A stretch of DNA of 64,000 bases from Atherix ibis. Its lineage: Eukaryota; Arthropoda; Insecta; Diptera; Athericidae. The notes below the pieces were generated by a model, which saw nothing but the letters and a program-made list of their open reading frames with translations, was not told the DNA's origin and searched no databases. The translations under genes were made by a program, and so were the position numbers. Positions 23,798 through 35,160 of the stretch are shown here, in pieces. The stretch spans positions 41,740,954 through 41,804,953 of the forward strand of contig OY282609.1 in assembly GCA_958298945.1 (NCBI GenBank), written 5' to 3'. Position 1 is the first letter of the stretch, and each line of letters starts with the position of its first letter.

Positions 23798-24096
23798 TTA
23801 TACACGACAGAAGGCAAAATTTTTTTGTTTCCAATCTTCTGGTATTAAATGCAATTGTATTTTAGGTATACTATTTATTTTAAAAATAACAATCATATAT
23901 AAAGTGCCAGATAATTTTTGATCGACTTTCGAAAGTTTTAAAACACACCATTCTCCATGAAATTGTAGCATACCGAAATGCTGGATACCTTTGTTTACAT
24001 TTAGACACTTATCGCGAAGTGTAATTATAAGTGCGGTTTTATTAAATATTAGATAATTTACGAACAAATCAGTATAAATTAAAACATTTGATTAAA
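23798..24096 (-). CDS. Unrecognised open stretch, possible 3' exon
   Basis: About 95 codons open on the minus strand, ending in a stop at 23798. The composition (alternating hydrophobic strands, several Cys and Trp, ending WKQKNFAFCRV) looks more protein-like than its neighbours. There is no ATG at the beginning, no obvious splice acceptor and no motif I recognise. It could be the last exon of a lost gene or a transposon-derived domain. Confidence 0.2.
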
Positions 24097-24099
24097 TAG

Positions 24100-26510
24100 T
24101 TTTATTCTTCACGACAGTAAATAGGAAGCTTTTCTTTTAGAATACGAATTTTTTCGTGAAAGGTAATTTGGCAAGTGGGTGCGTTCTTATCTTAGATCAA
24201 TCCTTCCGTTGAGCAACAAGTCTTCATAAAACACTTCATTTTCTGAATTAAAAAATTCGTATTAAGTTCTATCGACAATATAACTATTTATAAATATACT
24301 TACTTTTTTGTAAATTCTTCAAAATGGTTAATAACTACACTTTCACTTGCACTTTACTATTTGACACAATAACAACTTGAGAAATGACAAAGCTAACCCC
24401 CAAGTCTCCACTATCATGGAGAATTAAAGTTTTCAAACTCTCCGAAAGTCTACAAAATTGAGGCGCTTTATATTTGATTCATATTTACGGAATAAATAAT
24501 AAACCTCAAAGAGAATTCCATTTCGTATCAAAAGATTGTACAAAAAATAAAAATTACCTATCGTTGTGTTTAAATTGTATTTTTGTTTCCAGTAAGTGAA
24601 TTTAAATAAATATAAATTATGCTTTTGCAATTAAATAAATTTCCATTACGACACATAGATGGCAGTGGGTTTCATGTCTGCATAAAAAAATTTTGACAGT
24701 CATATCCCCCTAGTAAAAATCTTACACAAAATTGCGTATACATATACGGTCAGAGCCTTAGATTAAAGAAGTACTGGATAGGCCTCTACACAAAAATTCT
24801 GTCCAACTTTTGTTGGCAATACATTCATAGAACGCACACACATGCAATACAACAGAAATGGCGTAAATCATTGGGGGCCAAATTAAAAGTTCAGTATGCG
24901 ATTGAAGCGGTTCGTTCAAAATCATTTTCATATGTGATGTCATTTATGCGTAAAGAAGCAGATTTTTTAATATTGCGGGTCTTGTTGTTTGATGAAATTA
25001 GTTTTGTAAATATGCAATAAAACGCAGTATTCTATTTTAATACATTATTTTTTTATTTCATTATATATTATTAATTAAAACATAATAATTTAATGAATCA
25101 ATAGAAAACAATGCTTTCAATGTGCATAGGAGAAAATATTATAATACATGTATACAATTACTTACTTTCTTTGTTGACGAGTCCTCACATTCAGTTCTGC
25201 TATTAGGGACCTAGAAAATAAAAGTAATTAAGGCAAAATTATATATCAATCATTTTTTTTATATTACATGTTCATTATCCTCCTCAATATATAAATATTC
25301 GATCGTCACATTTACTTTTTCAATTAAGAAATAACATAAATTGAAGTATTATTCACACTATTAAAAAAATTCGGTCCCTTAAACTTTCTTACACACACTT
25401 TATATACACCGGCACTGTACTATTTCATGGTAAACATTGAACTGTCAACATCGGATTTGTTTACATTTATTCAATGCCGAACTTTTCACTTTTTAACCAC
25501 TTTTTACACAAAAGATATCACTAAAAGCCATTTAGGCACATCACAAATAAACTTTTTCTTAATTTGTTTTGTAAAAATAAATATGTCAACTTACCGAAAG
25601 AAAGAAATTCCCGGCTTCCTCATTTTTTCGTATGAGAAGCAATTTCTCACAAAACACTTCATTTTCTGTAATAAAAACTTCTTATTAAATGTTATCAATA
25701 ATAAAACTATTTATAAAAATACTTACTTTTTTTTAAATACTTTAAAATACATAAAAACAACACTTTAAATTGCACTTTCAACACTTGATTATTTTTATCA
25801 ATAATAAATTCTAAAATGACACCGCTAGTTATATTAGTTCGAGTTGTAATCACTTTCATGGAGAATGGCAGATTGTAAAACTCTCCGAAAGTCCACAAAA
25901 TTGAGGCGCTTTATATTTGAATGATATTTACGAAATGAATAATAAACCTAAAATAGAATTCCATTTCATATCAAAAGATTTTAAAAAAAATAAAAATTGC
26001 CTATCGTTGTGTTTAAATTGTATTTTTGTTTTTAATAAATGAATTAAAAAGAATATAAATTAGGCTTTTGCAATGTAATAATTTTCTATTACGAGAACTA
26101 GATGGCAGTGAGTGTCATATCTACATAAAAATATCAACAAAAAGCTATGTGATAAATGCGAATTCTCGCCGCTTGGCATGTAATTCGTACACAAAATTGC
26201 GTATTTTAATTGCATATACGGTAAGGGCCTATCCAGGTATTCTTTAATCTAAGGTCAGGGCCCATCCAGGTATTCTTTAATTGTGTCCAAATTTTGTTGG
26301 CAATATAGTCATAGAACGCACACACATGCAATACAACAGAAACGGCGTAAATCATTGGGGGCCAATTTAAAAGTTCAGGATGCGATTGAAGCGGTTCGTT
26401 TAAAACATTTTTCATATGTGATATTATTTATGCGTAAGGAAGCAGATTTTTTAATATTGCGGGTCTTGTTTGATGGAATTAGTTTTGTAAATATGCAATA
26501 AAACACAGTC
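24100..26510. repeat. Diverged duplication of a ~0.9-kb unit (24.10-25.02 and 25.60-26.51 kb)
   Basis: Two copies about 1.49 kb apart share a long series of blocks: AAACACTTCATTTTCTG, ATGGAGAAT, CTCTCCGAAAGTC.ACAAAA, TTGAGGCGCTTTATATTTGA, CCTATCGTTGTGTTTAAATT, AGATGGCAGTG.GT, ACGCACACACATGCAATACA. Each ends with a plus-strand open tail of about 54 codons (24854-25020 and 26334-26501, beginning K-W/R-R-K-S-L-G-A, ending FVNMQ and a stop), followed by AATAAAAC. The tail keeps its frame in both copies, with one 3-bp indel. The 57-61 bp motif with CCTTAGATTA and TGGATAGGCC also occurs inverted at 27391-27440. Confidence 0.6.
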
Positions 26511-27890
26511 TTCTATTTTTAAATATTTATTTATTTATTATGTATTTTCATTTTATTTATTTCACTGTATATTATTTATTAAAACAGAATTTTTAAAGTG
26601 GGGAAGAGTATATAAAAATATCAATTGTAAGTTATTTAATTATATGAAAGCAATTCTGTGCACAATAAGAAGTCAATCGTATACAACATTCGAAATTAAA
26701 ATAAACGATTGGGTCGAAATTAAAATAAACGATTGCGTTAATATGAATAAAATAAATTTTCAGTTGCAAGCACATTTGTATTCCGTACATACGCAAGGGA
26801 TAAGAAAATGAATCGGTAACAATAAGAAATAAGATGTATGAGCACTAATACAATATTTAAAGAAGTAATTAGGTTTGCATTTAGAAGAAAAAATGAAAGT
26901 GAGATGGGACGAAGAAATATATAATATGAATGCAATATAGTCAGGATAAGCTACCGCAGAAAATTACTGATAAGAAAAGAAGATACCAAAATTGAGCATG
27001 AATATTTTACGCATGTTTAAATAGAACTAATCTATTAAAGAAACTACGATCAGAAGGTTTGTCGACACATGAACGTGAAATATAGTACCACCGGATGCGT
27101 AAGTACTGTTGAATTATAGAATTAATTAAATGATTAAAGTGGCCACTATTGATAAAATGAAAAATAGTATTCGGGAATAAGGAAGCTTCTATAAATAGCT
27201 CCCTAACTTTGATAGCAATTTTATTGTAAGTTAGCTTATTTAAAATCGAACTATCCTGACCACATTCCGCCACCTGCTGTCGGATTTGTTTTTCAGCACT
27301 TCGACGAATTTTCACAACACTTGTAGAAGGGTACTTTAAGAAGCCTAAAGACTTGGTTCTTATGAATGTATTGTCAAAAAAAAAAATGGACAGAATATTT
27401 ATGGAGGCCTATCCAGTTCTATAATCTAAGGCTTACATTTATTTAAGCACAAATGTTTCAATTTTTAACAAATTTTTGATTATAAATAATTAAATTGTGT
27501 TCACACTTATCACAAGCCTAATTTCTGCTAATTTATCTTAAAAAATTAGTGACATCACCAGAAGAAGTGTATTTCCGGTCAAGCGTTTTTGTATGAGCGG
27601 CTGTTTTCTCACCGAGATAGATATGTTAATTTTACTGTTTTAATCTAAATAATGCCATGCACTTCACCGTTTTGTAATATGCCAGAATTGCTGTTTCTAT
27701 TGAAGTAGAAATAAATAAAATAAACAAATTTGTAATTATATTAACATTATGGGTCATATACCATTTATATAATATAGATAAGTTTTGTTGTAATTGTATT
27801 TAATTGGTTAATTTCCAAGTTTGTTCTTTTGAACCTGCAATTCAGTGTTAAGATCAATCGGAATTGTGTTCTACAATTAATCTTAAAGTG
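26511..27890. other. No gene recognised
   Basis: AT-rich. It contains a 21-bp exact duplication (CGAAATTAAAATAAACGATT+G at 26691 and 26715) and, at 27391-27440, an inverted copy of the motif from 24760-24810. The right part should hold the promoter and 5' leader of mRpS18B; no TATA box is evident. Confidence 0.35.
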
Positions 27891-27937
27891 TCTAATTTTA
27901 CAGCAGCTCTAGTTTAGTAAGAGCATTCAATTTAAAC

Positions 27938-28547
27938 ATGTTATTTAGTAACGCGAAGCATTTTAGGCACGGTTGTAAATTGAGTTATTTTGGTAACAAT
28001 TTTTCTCCGTCAGCATTGTACAACAGAAAGTATATCATTGAAGAATATTCGTCAGAAGCTAGGAATAAAAGCGATAAAGCAATCTCTTGGGAAACGAGCA
28101 AGAAGTATCTTGAAAGTTCTGCCTACCAAAAATCTTATAATAATTTGCTTGTTTGGGAACAATACAGGTACCTAGATTTAATATCGCCTTTCATATGAGC
28201 ACATCAATGTTTTTGCTTTTAGTAGGAACCACAAAGGCTTATTTCCACCAAAAAAAACAAGGAAGACTTGCATAAGGAAAGGTGTAGCAACTGGAAATCC
28301 TTGCCCTATTTGTCGTGACGAATACTTGATTTTAGACTATCGGAATGTTGAATTATTAAAGCAATTTATGTCATCACAGTCGGGTGATGTTATTTGTTAC
28401 TCAAAAACTGGGCTATGCCAAGTAAAGAATCGTGAATTACTAGTTGCAATTCGAAGGGCGTTGGATTTTGGATATTTAACGTTCGATTTACCATTTAGAC
28501 AATTTGACTATGAAGAATACTTTGGCGAAAATTTTTCGAATGCTTAG
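27938..28547 (+). CDS. mRpS18B: Mitochondrial ribosomal protein S18B
   Basis: Small-subunit mitoribosomal protein of the bacterial S18 family, acting in mitochondrial translation. Two exons: 27938-28167 (ends ..WEQYAG, phase 2) and 28223 or 28226-28547. The intron starts GTACCT and ends TTTTAG or TTTTAGTAG, so the acceptor choice adds or omits one residue. The protein has about 183-184 residues. An N-terminal basic stretch without acidic residues in the first 20 fits a mitochondrial leader. The diagnostic core is in exon 2: NHKGLFPPKKTRKTCIRKG, CPICRDEYLILDYRNVELL, then YSKTGLCQ.K and DFGYLTFDLPFRQFDY. The gene is 75 bp upstream of PYROXD1 on the same strand. No frame damage; confidence is high in identity, moderate in the exact start and acceptor. 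Confidence 0.92.
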
Positions 28548-28622
28548 GTTTTAATTTTTTTTCATGTTTGGTATAATTATTGCAAAGTAGTTTTAAATAA
28601 TAAAATTATTTAAAGAAATAAG
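28548..28622 (+). promoter_or_regulatory. 75-bp spacer between mRpS18B and PYROXD1
   Basis: This must contain the 3' end of mRpS18B and the leader of PYROXD1. The only poly(A) signal candidate is AATAAA at about 28597, 20 bp before the PYROXD1 ATG. The very short gap raises overlapping or dicistronic transcription. Confidence 0.5.
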
Positions 28623-30023
28623 ATGTCAGAGGTGTTGAGATGTCGGTTTGTTGTTGTGGGCGGAGGTATTGCAGGAATATCGTGTGTAGAATCTTTATTA
28701 TTTCATTGTCCATTGGAAGATATTACGTTGATAACAGAATCATCAATGGTGAAAAAAGTTATAAATCCCGTTGCATTAGCAAAAAGTTTAATGAAATTCG
28801 ATGTAGAAGAACAACATTCTACTTCAATAGATGAAAGGGTAAGGATAATAGTTGATAAAGTAGTAATTGTGAAACATACTGAACGAGTTTTGATTACCTG
28901 TAAGGGAATAAATATCAACTATCAGTATCTCTGTATTTGTACTGGGGCACGTCCAAAGTTAGTTCAACAAAATAATAATTATGTAATCGGTATTCGGGAT
29001 ACTGAATCAGTTCAAAGTTTTCAAAGTAAATTAAAAACTGCCCGTCGGATAGTTCTTATAGGCAACGGAGGTATTGCTTCTGAAATCGCATATGAGTTGA
29101 AAAATATTGAAGTAGATTGGGTAATTAGAGATGATTATATATCATCCATATTTGTTGATGAAGCTGCTGCCAAATTTTTAAAAAGTCGACTCGAAAGAAA
29201 ATCCTCTGTTAGTGGAGGTTCTATTGTTAAACGCATTAGATATATTGATGTGCAAGGTGTTGAAAGTAAGGGACCAGCACTAGGTCCGGACTGGCATAGA
29301 TTACTTGATATGTCAAATAAAACTAATTGCACCTATATGCCAGTGCGAATGCATTACAAAACTGAAGTTAAATCCATTGAAGTTATTAATTCAGAAGATA
29401 CAAATTCTTTTCCAGTCAAAGTACAACTTTCCAATGATATCACCATTATGTGTGATTTTGTGGTATCTGCAACCGGTGTAATTCCTCAGATAGACTTTGA
29501 AATTGATGAAAAGTTTGAAACCGGACCTGATGGAGCGATAGTTGTGAACGAGTTAATGCAAACAAATTTGCAAAGTATTTATGCAGCCGGCGACGTGTGC
29601 TATGCGGGCTGGCAACGCTCGAAACATTGGTTTCAAATGCGATTATGGACTCAAGCAAAGCAGATGGGAGGAATGGCTGGTCTAAGTATGTCCGCCGCAT
29701 TAAACAATTATGAGATTCAGCAAGACTTTTGTTTCGAGTTATTCGGTCATGTTACAAAGCTTTTCGGTTATCAATTGATTTTACTAGGTAATTATAACGG
29801 TCAAGGCCTAGGAACGAATTATGAAATTCTTCTTAGAATAACTCCAGACAACGAATATGTAAAGTTTATATTGCAAAACGGAAAGCTACAGGGAGCTATT
29901 TTAATTGGAGAAACAGGTTTGGAAGAAACATGTGAAAATTTGATTTTGAATCAACTTGATTTAACTTCTTATGGCGATAATATTTTGAATCCTGGAATAG
30001 ACATAGAAGACTATTTCGATTAA
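28623..30023 (+). CDS. Pyroxd1: Pyridine nucleotide-disulfide oxidoreductase domain protein 1 (PYROXD1)
   Basis: Flavoprotein oxidoreductase of the class I pyridine nucleotide-disulfide family; animal PYROXD1 is a nuclear/cytoplasmic FAD enzyme without the redox-active CxxC of glutathione reductases. Single uninterrupted exon, 466 residues, close to the family length. The FAD-binding Rossmann motif VVGGGIAGISC is at residues 10-20; a STG-like CTGARPK at about 105; the NAD(P)H-binding motif IGNGGIASEIAYEL at about 141-154. The second FAD motif IYAAGDVCYAGWQRSKHW lies at about 320-337, with a C-terminal domain through DIEDYFD. The start ATG immediately follows the short leader and gives the FAD motif its usual N-terminal position. 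ATTAAA/AATAAA lies just after the stop (30028). A damaged 3' copy lies at 58.5-59.8 kb. Confidence 0.96.
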   Translation: MSEVLRCRFVVVGGGIAGISCVESLLFHCPLEDITLITESSMVKKVINPVALAKSLMKFDVEEQHSTSIDERVRIIVDKVVIVKHTERVLITCKGININYQYLCICTGARPKLVQQNNNYVIGIRDTESVQSFQSKLKTARRIVLIGNGGIASEIAYELKNIEVDWVIRDDYISSIFVDEAAAKFLKSRLERKSSVSGGSIVKRIRYIDVQGVESKGPALGPDWHRLLDMSNKTNCTYMPVRMHYKTEVKSIEVINSEDTNSFPVKVQLSNDITIMCDFVVSATGVIPQIDFEIDEKFETGPDGAIVVNELMQTNLQSIYAAGDVCYAGWQRSKHWFQMRLWTQAKQMGGMAGLSMSAALNNYEIQQDFCFELFGHVTKLFGYQLILLGNYNGQGLGTNYEILLRITPDNEYVKFILQNGKLQGAILIGETGLEETCENLILNQLDLTSYGDNILNPGIDIEDYFD

Positions 30024-30770
30024 ATATAATAAAGATAAATTCCGTATTAGATAAAATGAATTTCTAAATTATACAAGTCGGATTATATTTTTATTTGATC
30101 GAAAAGTTTAAACGTATATTGTTGTATTAATAACACTTTGTTTCTATGTAAGTTATTGTATCATTCGAATTATAAATTCTGCAAAATTGCATAAACGTGT
30201 TTGAATCATATTTTTTAAGCAATATTCCACATTTCTAGCAGTTGGTTCATTAAGTAACTGATATTTTTCAGCCGGGCAGTAAAGTAGTTATCACAGTCGT
30301 ATGCATAAAAAGACGTTATCTTTATTAAGAAGTGAGCTGGTAAGTATTGCAATATTATATTGCTTCCAGAAAAAATATTTGAGATCAGTTTGGTTGCCAT
30401 TGAGCTCTCAAGGGAATTAAGATCAACTATCAGTATCTCTGTATTTGGTTGCCATTGAGCTCTCCCTTTTTTTTTCTCTTAAATATCCGTATTTGAATGG
30501 GAAGTTTTGGCGTTGAAGTTATGTTTTATTATAAAATATTTGAGCTGTTGTAATTGACTTTCGATTATACACCCCGATAACTGCTTAAGGCCACTTTTGC
30601 TCTATAGTCAATAAGTACAATAATGAACGAAATTCAGTTGCTTTAGGAACTCCATTTATTATAATTTTAATATTCTTTTGTTCTGAAAACATGAATATTC
30701 AAACGTACGATAACTATTTGACCCATTATTTTTAAATTCATTATTATTACTAATTAAGACTAAAACCTCC
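30024..30770 (+). other. 3' flank of PYROXD1, duplicated at 58.5-59.1 kb
   Basis: Non-coding. The whole stretch up to about 30767 recurs inverted at 58496-59130. The version here contains an extra insertion at about 30378-30462: an 18-bp block GGTTGCCATTGAGCTCTC occurs twice, and between the copies lies a 26-bp exact copy of PYROXD1 coding sequence (from 28914). The distant copy lacks this insertion. Confidence 0.85.
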
Positions 30771-31155
30771 CACTTTATTAAAACATTTAAAAAAATTGCT
30801 TTTTCTAAACTTTAGATTATATAGTACAAGAATAGACAATCGCCCTATGTGTACAAATTTGATTGAAGCCAAAAATCCCGTGCAGTTGCGTTGAACCAAA
30901 TATCCCTTTGGATTAACTTAAAATTTATTAACTTAAAATTAAGCTGCAATTTCTATTGTTTTAACTGTATATTAATCACCATTAAGGTGAAAAAGTATTC
31001 TTTTTCTTTAAAATATAATGAAAATGTATACATATATTTTGGAATCACTAACAGAAGAATAATTAACGCCAATACAAATTGAAAAGTTTATCAAAATATT
31101 TTTAGCTGGTCTGCCTGACATACAACTAAATATGTTCTTTTTGGTGAGCAAATCC
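30771..31155. other. No feature recognised
   Basis: AT-rich, without supported coding potential; it directly precedes the TTA target site of the PIF/Harbinger-like element. Confidence 0.3.
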
Positions 31156-31158
31156 TTA

Positions 31159-32519
31159 AGTGGCCCAGACACAGGCCAACCTGGTCGGCCAACTAGGCAA
31201 ATTGTACCTTGTGCGGGGTAGTCGGCTGACTATTTTGATGGTTGGTGAGTTGGTTGGAAGATAATCAAAATATTTTGATTTTTATGGGCGGAGTTAATGG
31301 TTGGTAGCTGAAGTTGGCTGTGTATGGGTAAGTTCTGACGACCGTATGTCAAAAAAAATTTTTGTTTTTCGGTTTTTGTGTTGAACTAACCGCAGTATTC
31401 ACAAATTGCTGTTGCTAATAATGAACTATTGAGAGTTTTACTACTGAAGTATTTTTTACCATCTGGTATTTTTACCAGATAGAGAGGTGTCTGCTAATTT
31501 GGGAATTTTTGTGTCCAACTCTCTTAATATGGAATAACGAATCTCATTGAGATACTACAGATGCAAATAAGACTACAATTCTGACATCATCCCTATAAGG
31601 TTATGGAAAGTTTTAAGATGTTGATAGCGATAACTAAATGTCGCTTCCTTTGTCGTAGCAATTTTGTTCTTTCCTTCTGGTAAATATTGAACACAATTAT
31701 GACGATAACGATCGCTGTATCAGAACAATGAAACCTTATACAGAAAATTTTTCGTTCCAGATGCTTTAAAAAAAAATTAGCTTATGAACAAAACTGACTA
31801 TTCCATTAGATGAATTTTTATGGAACCAACTAAATAAACTAATTTCAAAAATGTCTGTAGGAAAATGATGTATTCCTAATTTCAGAAGCTGTAGATAAAT
31901 GATGTATTCCAAAGTTTCTAAAAACTGTTTAATTTGTTGCAGTTCTTGGTCCATTTTCTTGTCTATTCAGTTCTTTTTTTTCCTTCGCATTGGATCATAG
32001 TAGACAATTTGCATTTGTAAATATTTATCACTGCGTAGATAGTGCCGCTCTACTTGATATTTATTATTTCAACCATATTTGATTATTCTGCCAAAGGAAA
32101 ATAAAAATCTTTTTTGACTAATCTGCCAAAAGACAAATAATTTATTGCATATTATCCATATTTAAATAACAAATAAAAACATAAGCATGCACATTTTTCA
32201 CCTGGTAAATTCTGAAGTAAATAACTTCTTTACTTAATTTGTCTTTTATACCAGAAAGAAGATATACCCGAGAATATAGTAAAAATAATCAATAAATGAT
32301 GAAGAGATTTCTTCCGACTAAAACATTCTTCTTATTCTTCTCAACACAAAATTTTTGACGTTTCAGCCGAACACAGCTAAAGGTGTGTTCAACACAAAAA
32401 CCGAAAAACAAATGATTTTTTAACATACCGTTGTCAAAAATACTTGAATGTTTTGAAAGAAGTTGGAACGTGTGTGGCGTGGTCGGCCATCCGATCAGTT
32501 TGCCTGTGTGTGGGCCGCT
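31159..32519. mobile_element. PIF/Harbinger-like DNA transposon, degenerate
   Basis: A 1,361-bp element bounded by TTA on both sides (31156-31158 and 32520-32522), the 3-bp target duplication typical of PIF/Harbinger. Terminal inverted repeats AGTGGCCCAGACACAGGC and, as reverse complement of the right end, AGCGGCCCACACACAGGC match at 16 of 18 positions. A second inverted pair lies inside (31349-31386 with 32388-32427; shared core GTTTTTCGGTTTTTGTGTTG). The interior has only broken minus-strand frames (longest 31766-31954), with no DDE motif that I can recognise. It is therefore a dead or non-autonomous copy. Assignment rests on ends and target duplication. Confidence 0.7.
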
Positions 32520-32522
32520 TTA

Positions 32523-32848
32523 GTATGAATAACGCTTTCATATTCACATTTCTTTTGATTATTTCAATTGCTTTATTTATTGGTTCTCAGTCAAGTTTAT
32601 TATCTAAAGCAGTTACGATTATTTATTTCCAATATCAGCGTAACATCTCCCTCAGCAATGAAGTATTGCTAATATCAGTGTAAAAAACTTGGGAAAACGT
32701 TAGGTCGTATGAGTCTAGAGATTAGGAATCTCATCTCGAATGCCCATACTAAACGTTGTTATAATTAATACGAAGAATATCGAGGGTAATCATTGAGTAC
32801 AATATGGAGTAGTGAAACTCTTCCGGCTTTATTTCTTTGTCATAATAG
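32523..32848. other. No feature recognised
   Basis: Non-coding sequence between the PIF/Harbinger-like element and the truncated MITE. Confidence 0.3.
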
Positions 32849-33168
32849 GCTTTTTGACCAAAGGAAAGCCAAATTCTAAACTCTAGTAGAAACATAACCT
32901 CAAAACAGTCAGAAACAATACTGAGTTTACTCACACATAAACAATAAAAACTGAGTTTATTCACACATAAACAATACTGACAAAAATGACTTTTCAACAT
33001 AACCAACGAACCCGCAAAACTATCTATTTTCACTTTAGGAACTAGAATCCACCTAACGTAAATTGTATGCGTAACTCCCCGTTCGATGTGCTCGTTTGTT
33101 CGAGGCAGACTAGATGATGACAGCTACAACTACCGCGTAGTAGCAAAATTGGTCCAAAGGAAAACGCC
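32849..33168 (+). mobile_element. MITE copy 3, left end truncated
   Basis: The interior and right end match the two MITEs at 63.37-63.97 kb (ACCAAAGGAAAGCCAAATT.., CACACATAAACAAT, CCAACGAACCCGCAAA, right terminus ..AGCAAAATTGGTCCAAAGG..CGCC). The left inverted repeat is missing. A 25-bp segment (CTGAGTTTA.TCACACATAA..) is doubled at 32921 and 32951, which the other copies lack. A short unrelated insertion occurs at about 33070-33110. Confidence 0.8.
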
Positions 33169-33189
33169 TAATATTTCTTCGCTCTTAAT

Positions 33190-33600
33190 TTCTAATTAAA
33201 AAAAGTACTTAAAAGTAATCTCCATTAAAAGAAGCGCAACCTAACGGTGCTCTAACTACGACACACTTTACTGGAAAAGACTAATTGCCTTACAACTCAA
33301 CCTGAATATGTATTGAGTGGTGAATACTACAGAAATATTCTCAAAATTTCCTAAAGACACAAAATACCATAGAATATTTCTACATTCACTACATCTACCG
33401 CGTGGCAACCCTGCAACCGACAAGCCCAGAAACTTCGGACATGAAGAACCTGCAAACAATCAGCTTATAAAAGCCATATTCAATAATATCAACACTTATT
33501 GTTGTGGCTGCGACATATGTGTAGATAAAGATTCTAAAATTTTTCTCTTTTTTTTCAAAAACAATTTTTACTACCATTATCAATAATATTTGTTGATGAT
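33190..33600 (+). repeat. Gypsy copy B: 5' LTR/leader fragment
   Basis: Shares GTGGTGAATACTACAGAAATATT, AATACCATAGAATATTTCTACA and further blocks with 36040-36310. Both lie upstream of sequences related to element A's leader (34480 and 37990). Exact LTR ends were not resolved. Confidence 0.6.
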
Positions 33601-34475
33601 ACAAGTGATTTGAATTTAATATAAAACCAAACTCATAAAAAAACCGTAACCAATTATTAATATTAGAGGATTTAACTAAAAACAAAACTAAATGCAAATG
33701 AAAACAATACGAAATTTCTGATTACAATAAAGTAATAGTAAATAAAAATAATAATCATAAAAAAATCTCTATAAGGATAATAGCCACTTGTACAAAATAA
33801 AACAAAAACATTTAAAAAATTTCATATGAATGGCCTTAACTCTTATAAAACGATTGTGCGCAAATAATAACAATGTAGTTCTGATATTTTTTCGCCTACC
33901 CATTTTCATCTACGCAACTATTGAAAAAAAACGAAAAAACACGAAATCAAGTGCTAATTATTATGCGTAATATTTTGAAATAAATGGTCTACTTTATTTA
34001 TACTATACCATATTGCATACGTATCTGTAATTTGAAGATTTAAGGGCTAATTTCATATATCAGCGCATTCCTATATTTCCAATTAATAAATTACTAAAGT
34101 TTTGTGTTTATTTGCACTGAAAATTGGAAAATAAAAGTTAAACCTTAACTTAAGTTTTCGTACTTTTTTTATATTGAAAATTTCACTACACTTAAAACAA
34201 AGCAACGTCAATACTTTTATTAGTAGCAAAAGAAAATATTTGTTTTGTTCTTCTGACTTTTTTTGTCTATTCATTTTCATCTTCGCAACTTTTTACCTTC
34301 CCACTCACTCCCGATTCCTTTCCCTCTTTACTTTAAAGACAAGGAAGATCAACGTTTGCAATCTTAACCTAGAAGAATACTAAAATAGATCTGCACATGT
34401 CTACTAAAATAGATCTGCACAAAAATTAGATAATAAACATAAATAAATTAATTAATTAATTACGAATATAGCATA
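33601..34475. other. No gene recognised
   Basis: AT-rich sequence inside gypsy copy B. It contains a 19-bp exact duplication (ACTAAAATAGATCTGCACA at 34379 and 34403). Confidence 0.35.
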
Positions 34476-35160
34476 AAAGAAAAAAAATAGCAAAAAATGT
34501 TAGTCGAAGTATTGCGACAATCAATAATGTCTAAATGGAGAATGAATTAACAAATATTGTCGATGACTTAGAGAAGCTGAAAAGCTATGTTTACTAAGAA
34601 CCCGAACAGGGTATTTTCTGTAGAAAATATAATTAAAAAACTAAATGCATTTAATAAAAAAGGTGGACAAAAATTAAGTATTAAGGAGTTGAACAATTAT
34701 AGAGACAAATTTAATCTTACTGCGGTTGCGATCAATTGATACATAAATAATAATAGCCAAATGATTTGCGAAAGCTTTTTCGAGATGGCGTCAACCAAGC
34801 AATTAGAATAAAAAACAAATTAAAAGCCGTACATAATAACAATCGAAACAGCCCATTAAATAATTTTTTACTCACATAAATGTATAATAAAGTTACATCA
34901 GTGGCAATTATATTGCAATGTAAAAACTGTATATAACAAAATGTTAAAGAGGTAAATAAATTTATTGAAAATAAGAATTAATATAATATCAAAATTAAGA
35001 TTACAATGTATAATAGTATGATATTATGAATAAATGACTTGCAATATAAAAAAACAATAACATGATAAATATAAGATTAGTTAAATGAAGCAACTTTATG
35101 TAAGATATATGGAAACTTATGATTGTAAATAAATTACTTCAATATACACTGAAAAAAAAT
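34476..35160 (+). pseudogene. Gypsy copy B: gag start joined to pol tail
   Basis: 34490-34630 matches 37990-38150, including the blocks around AATGTCTAAATGGAGAATGAATTAA and AAAGCTATGTTTACTAAGAA.CCGAA. At about 34760 it jumps to the end of the element (AATAAAAACAAATTAAAA.CCGT; matches 42185 onward) and its untranslated tail. The copy therefore has a large internal deletion removing nearly all of pol. Confidence 0.6.

Noticed and set aside
24758..24943. Minus-strand frames over the duplicated unit
   Set aside because: The plus-strand tail is the frame conserved between copies; the minus-strand frame differs in length and ends between them.
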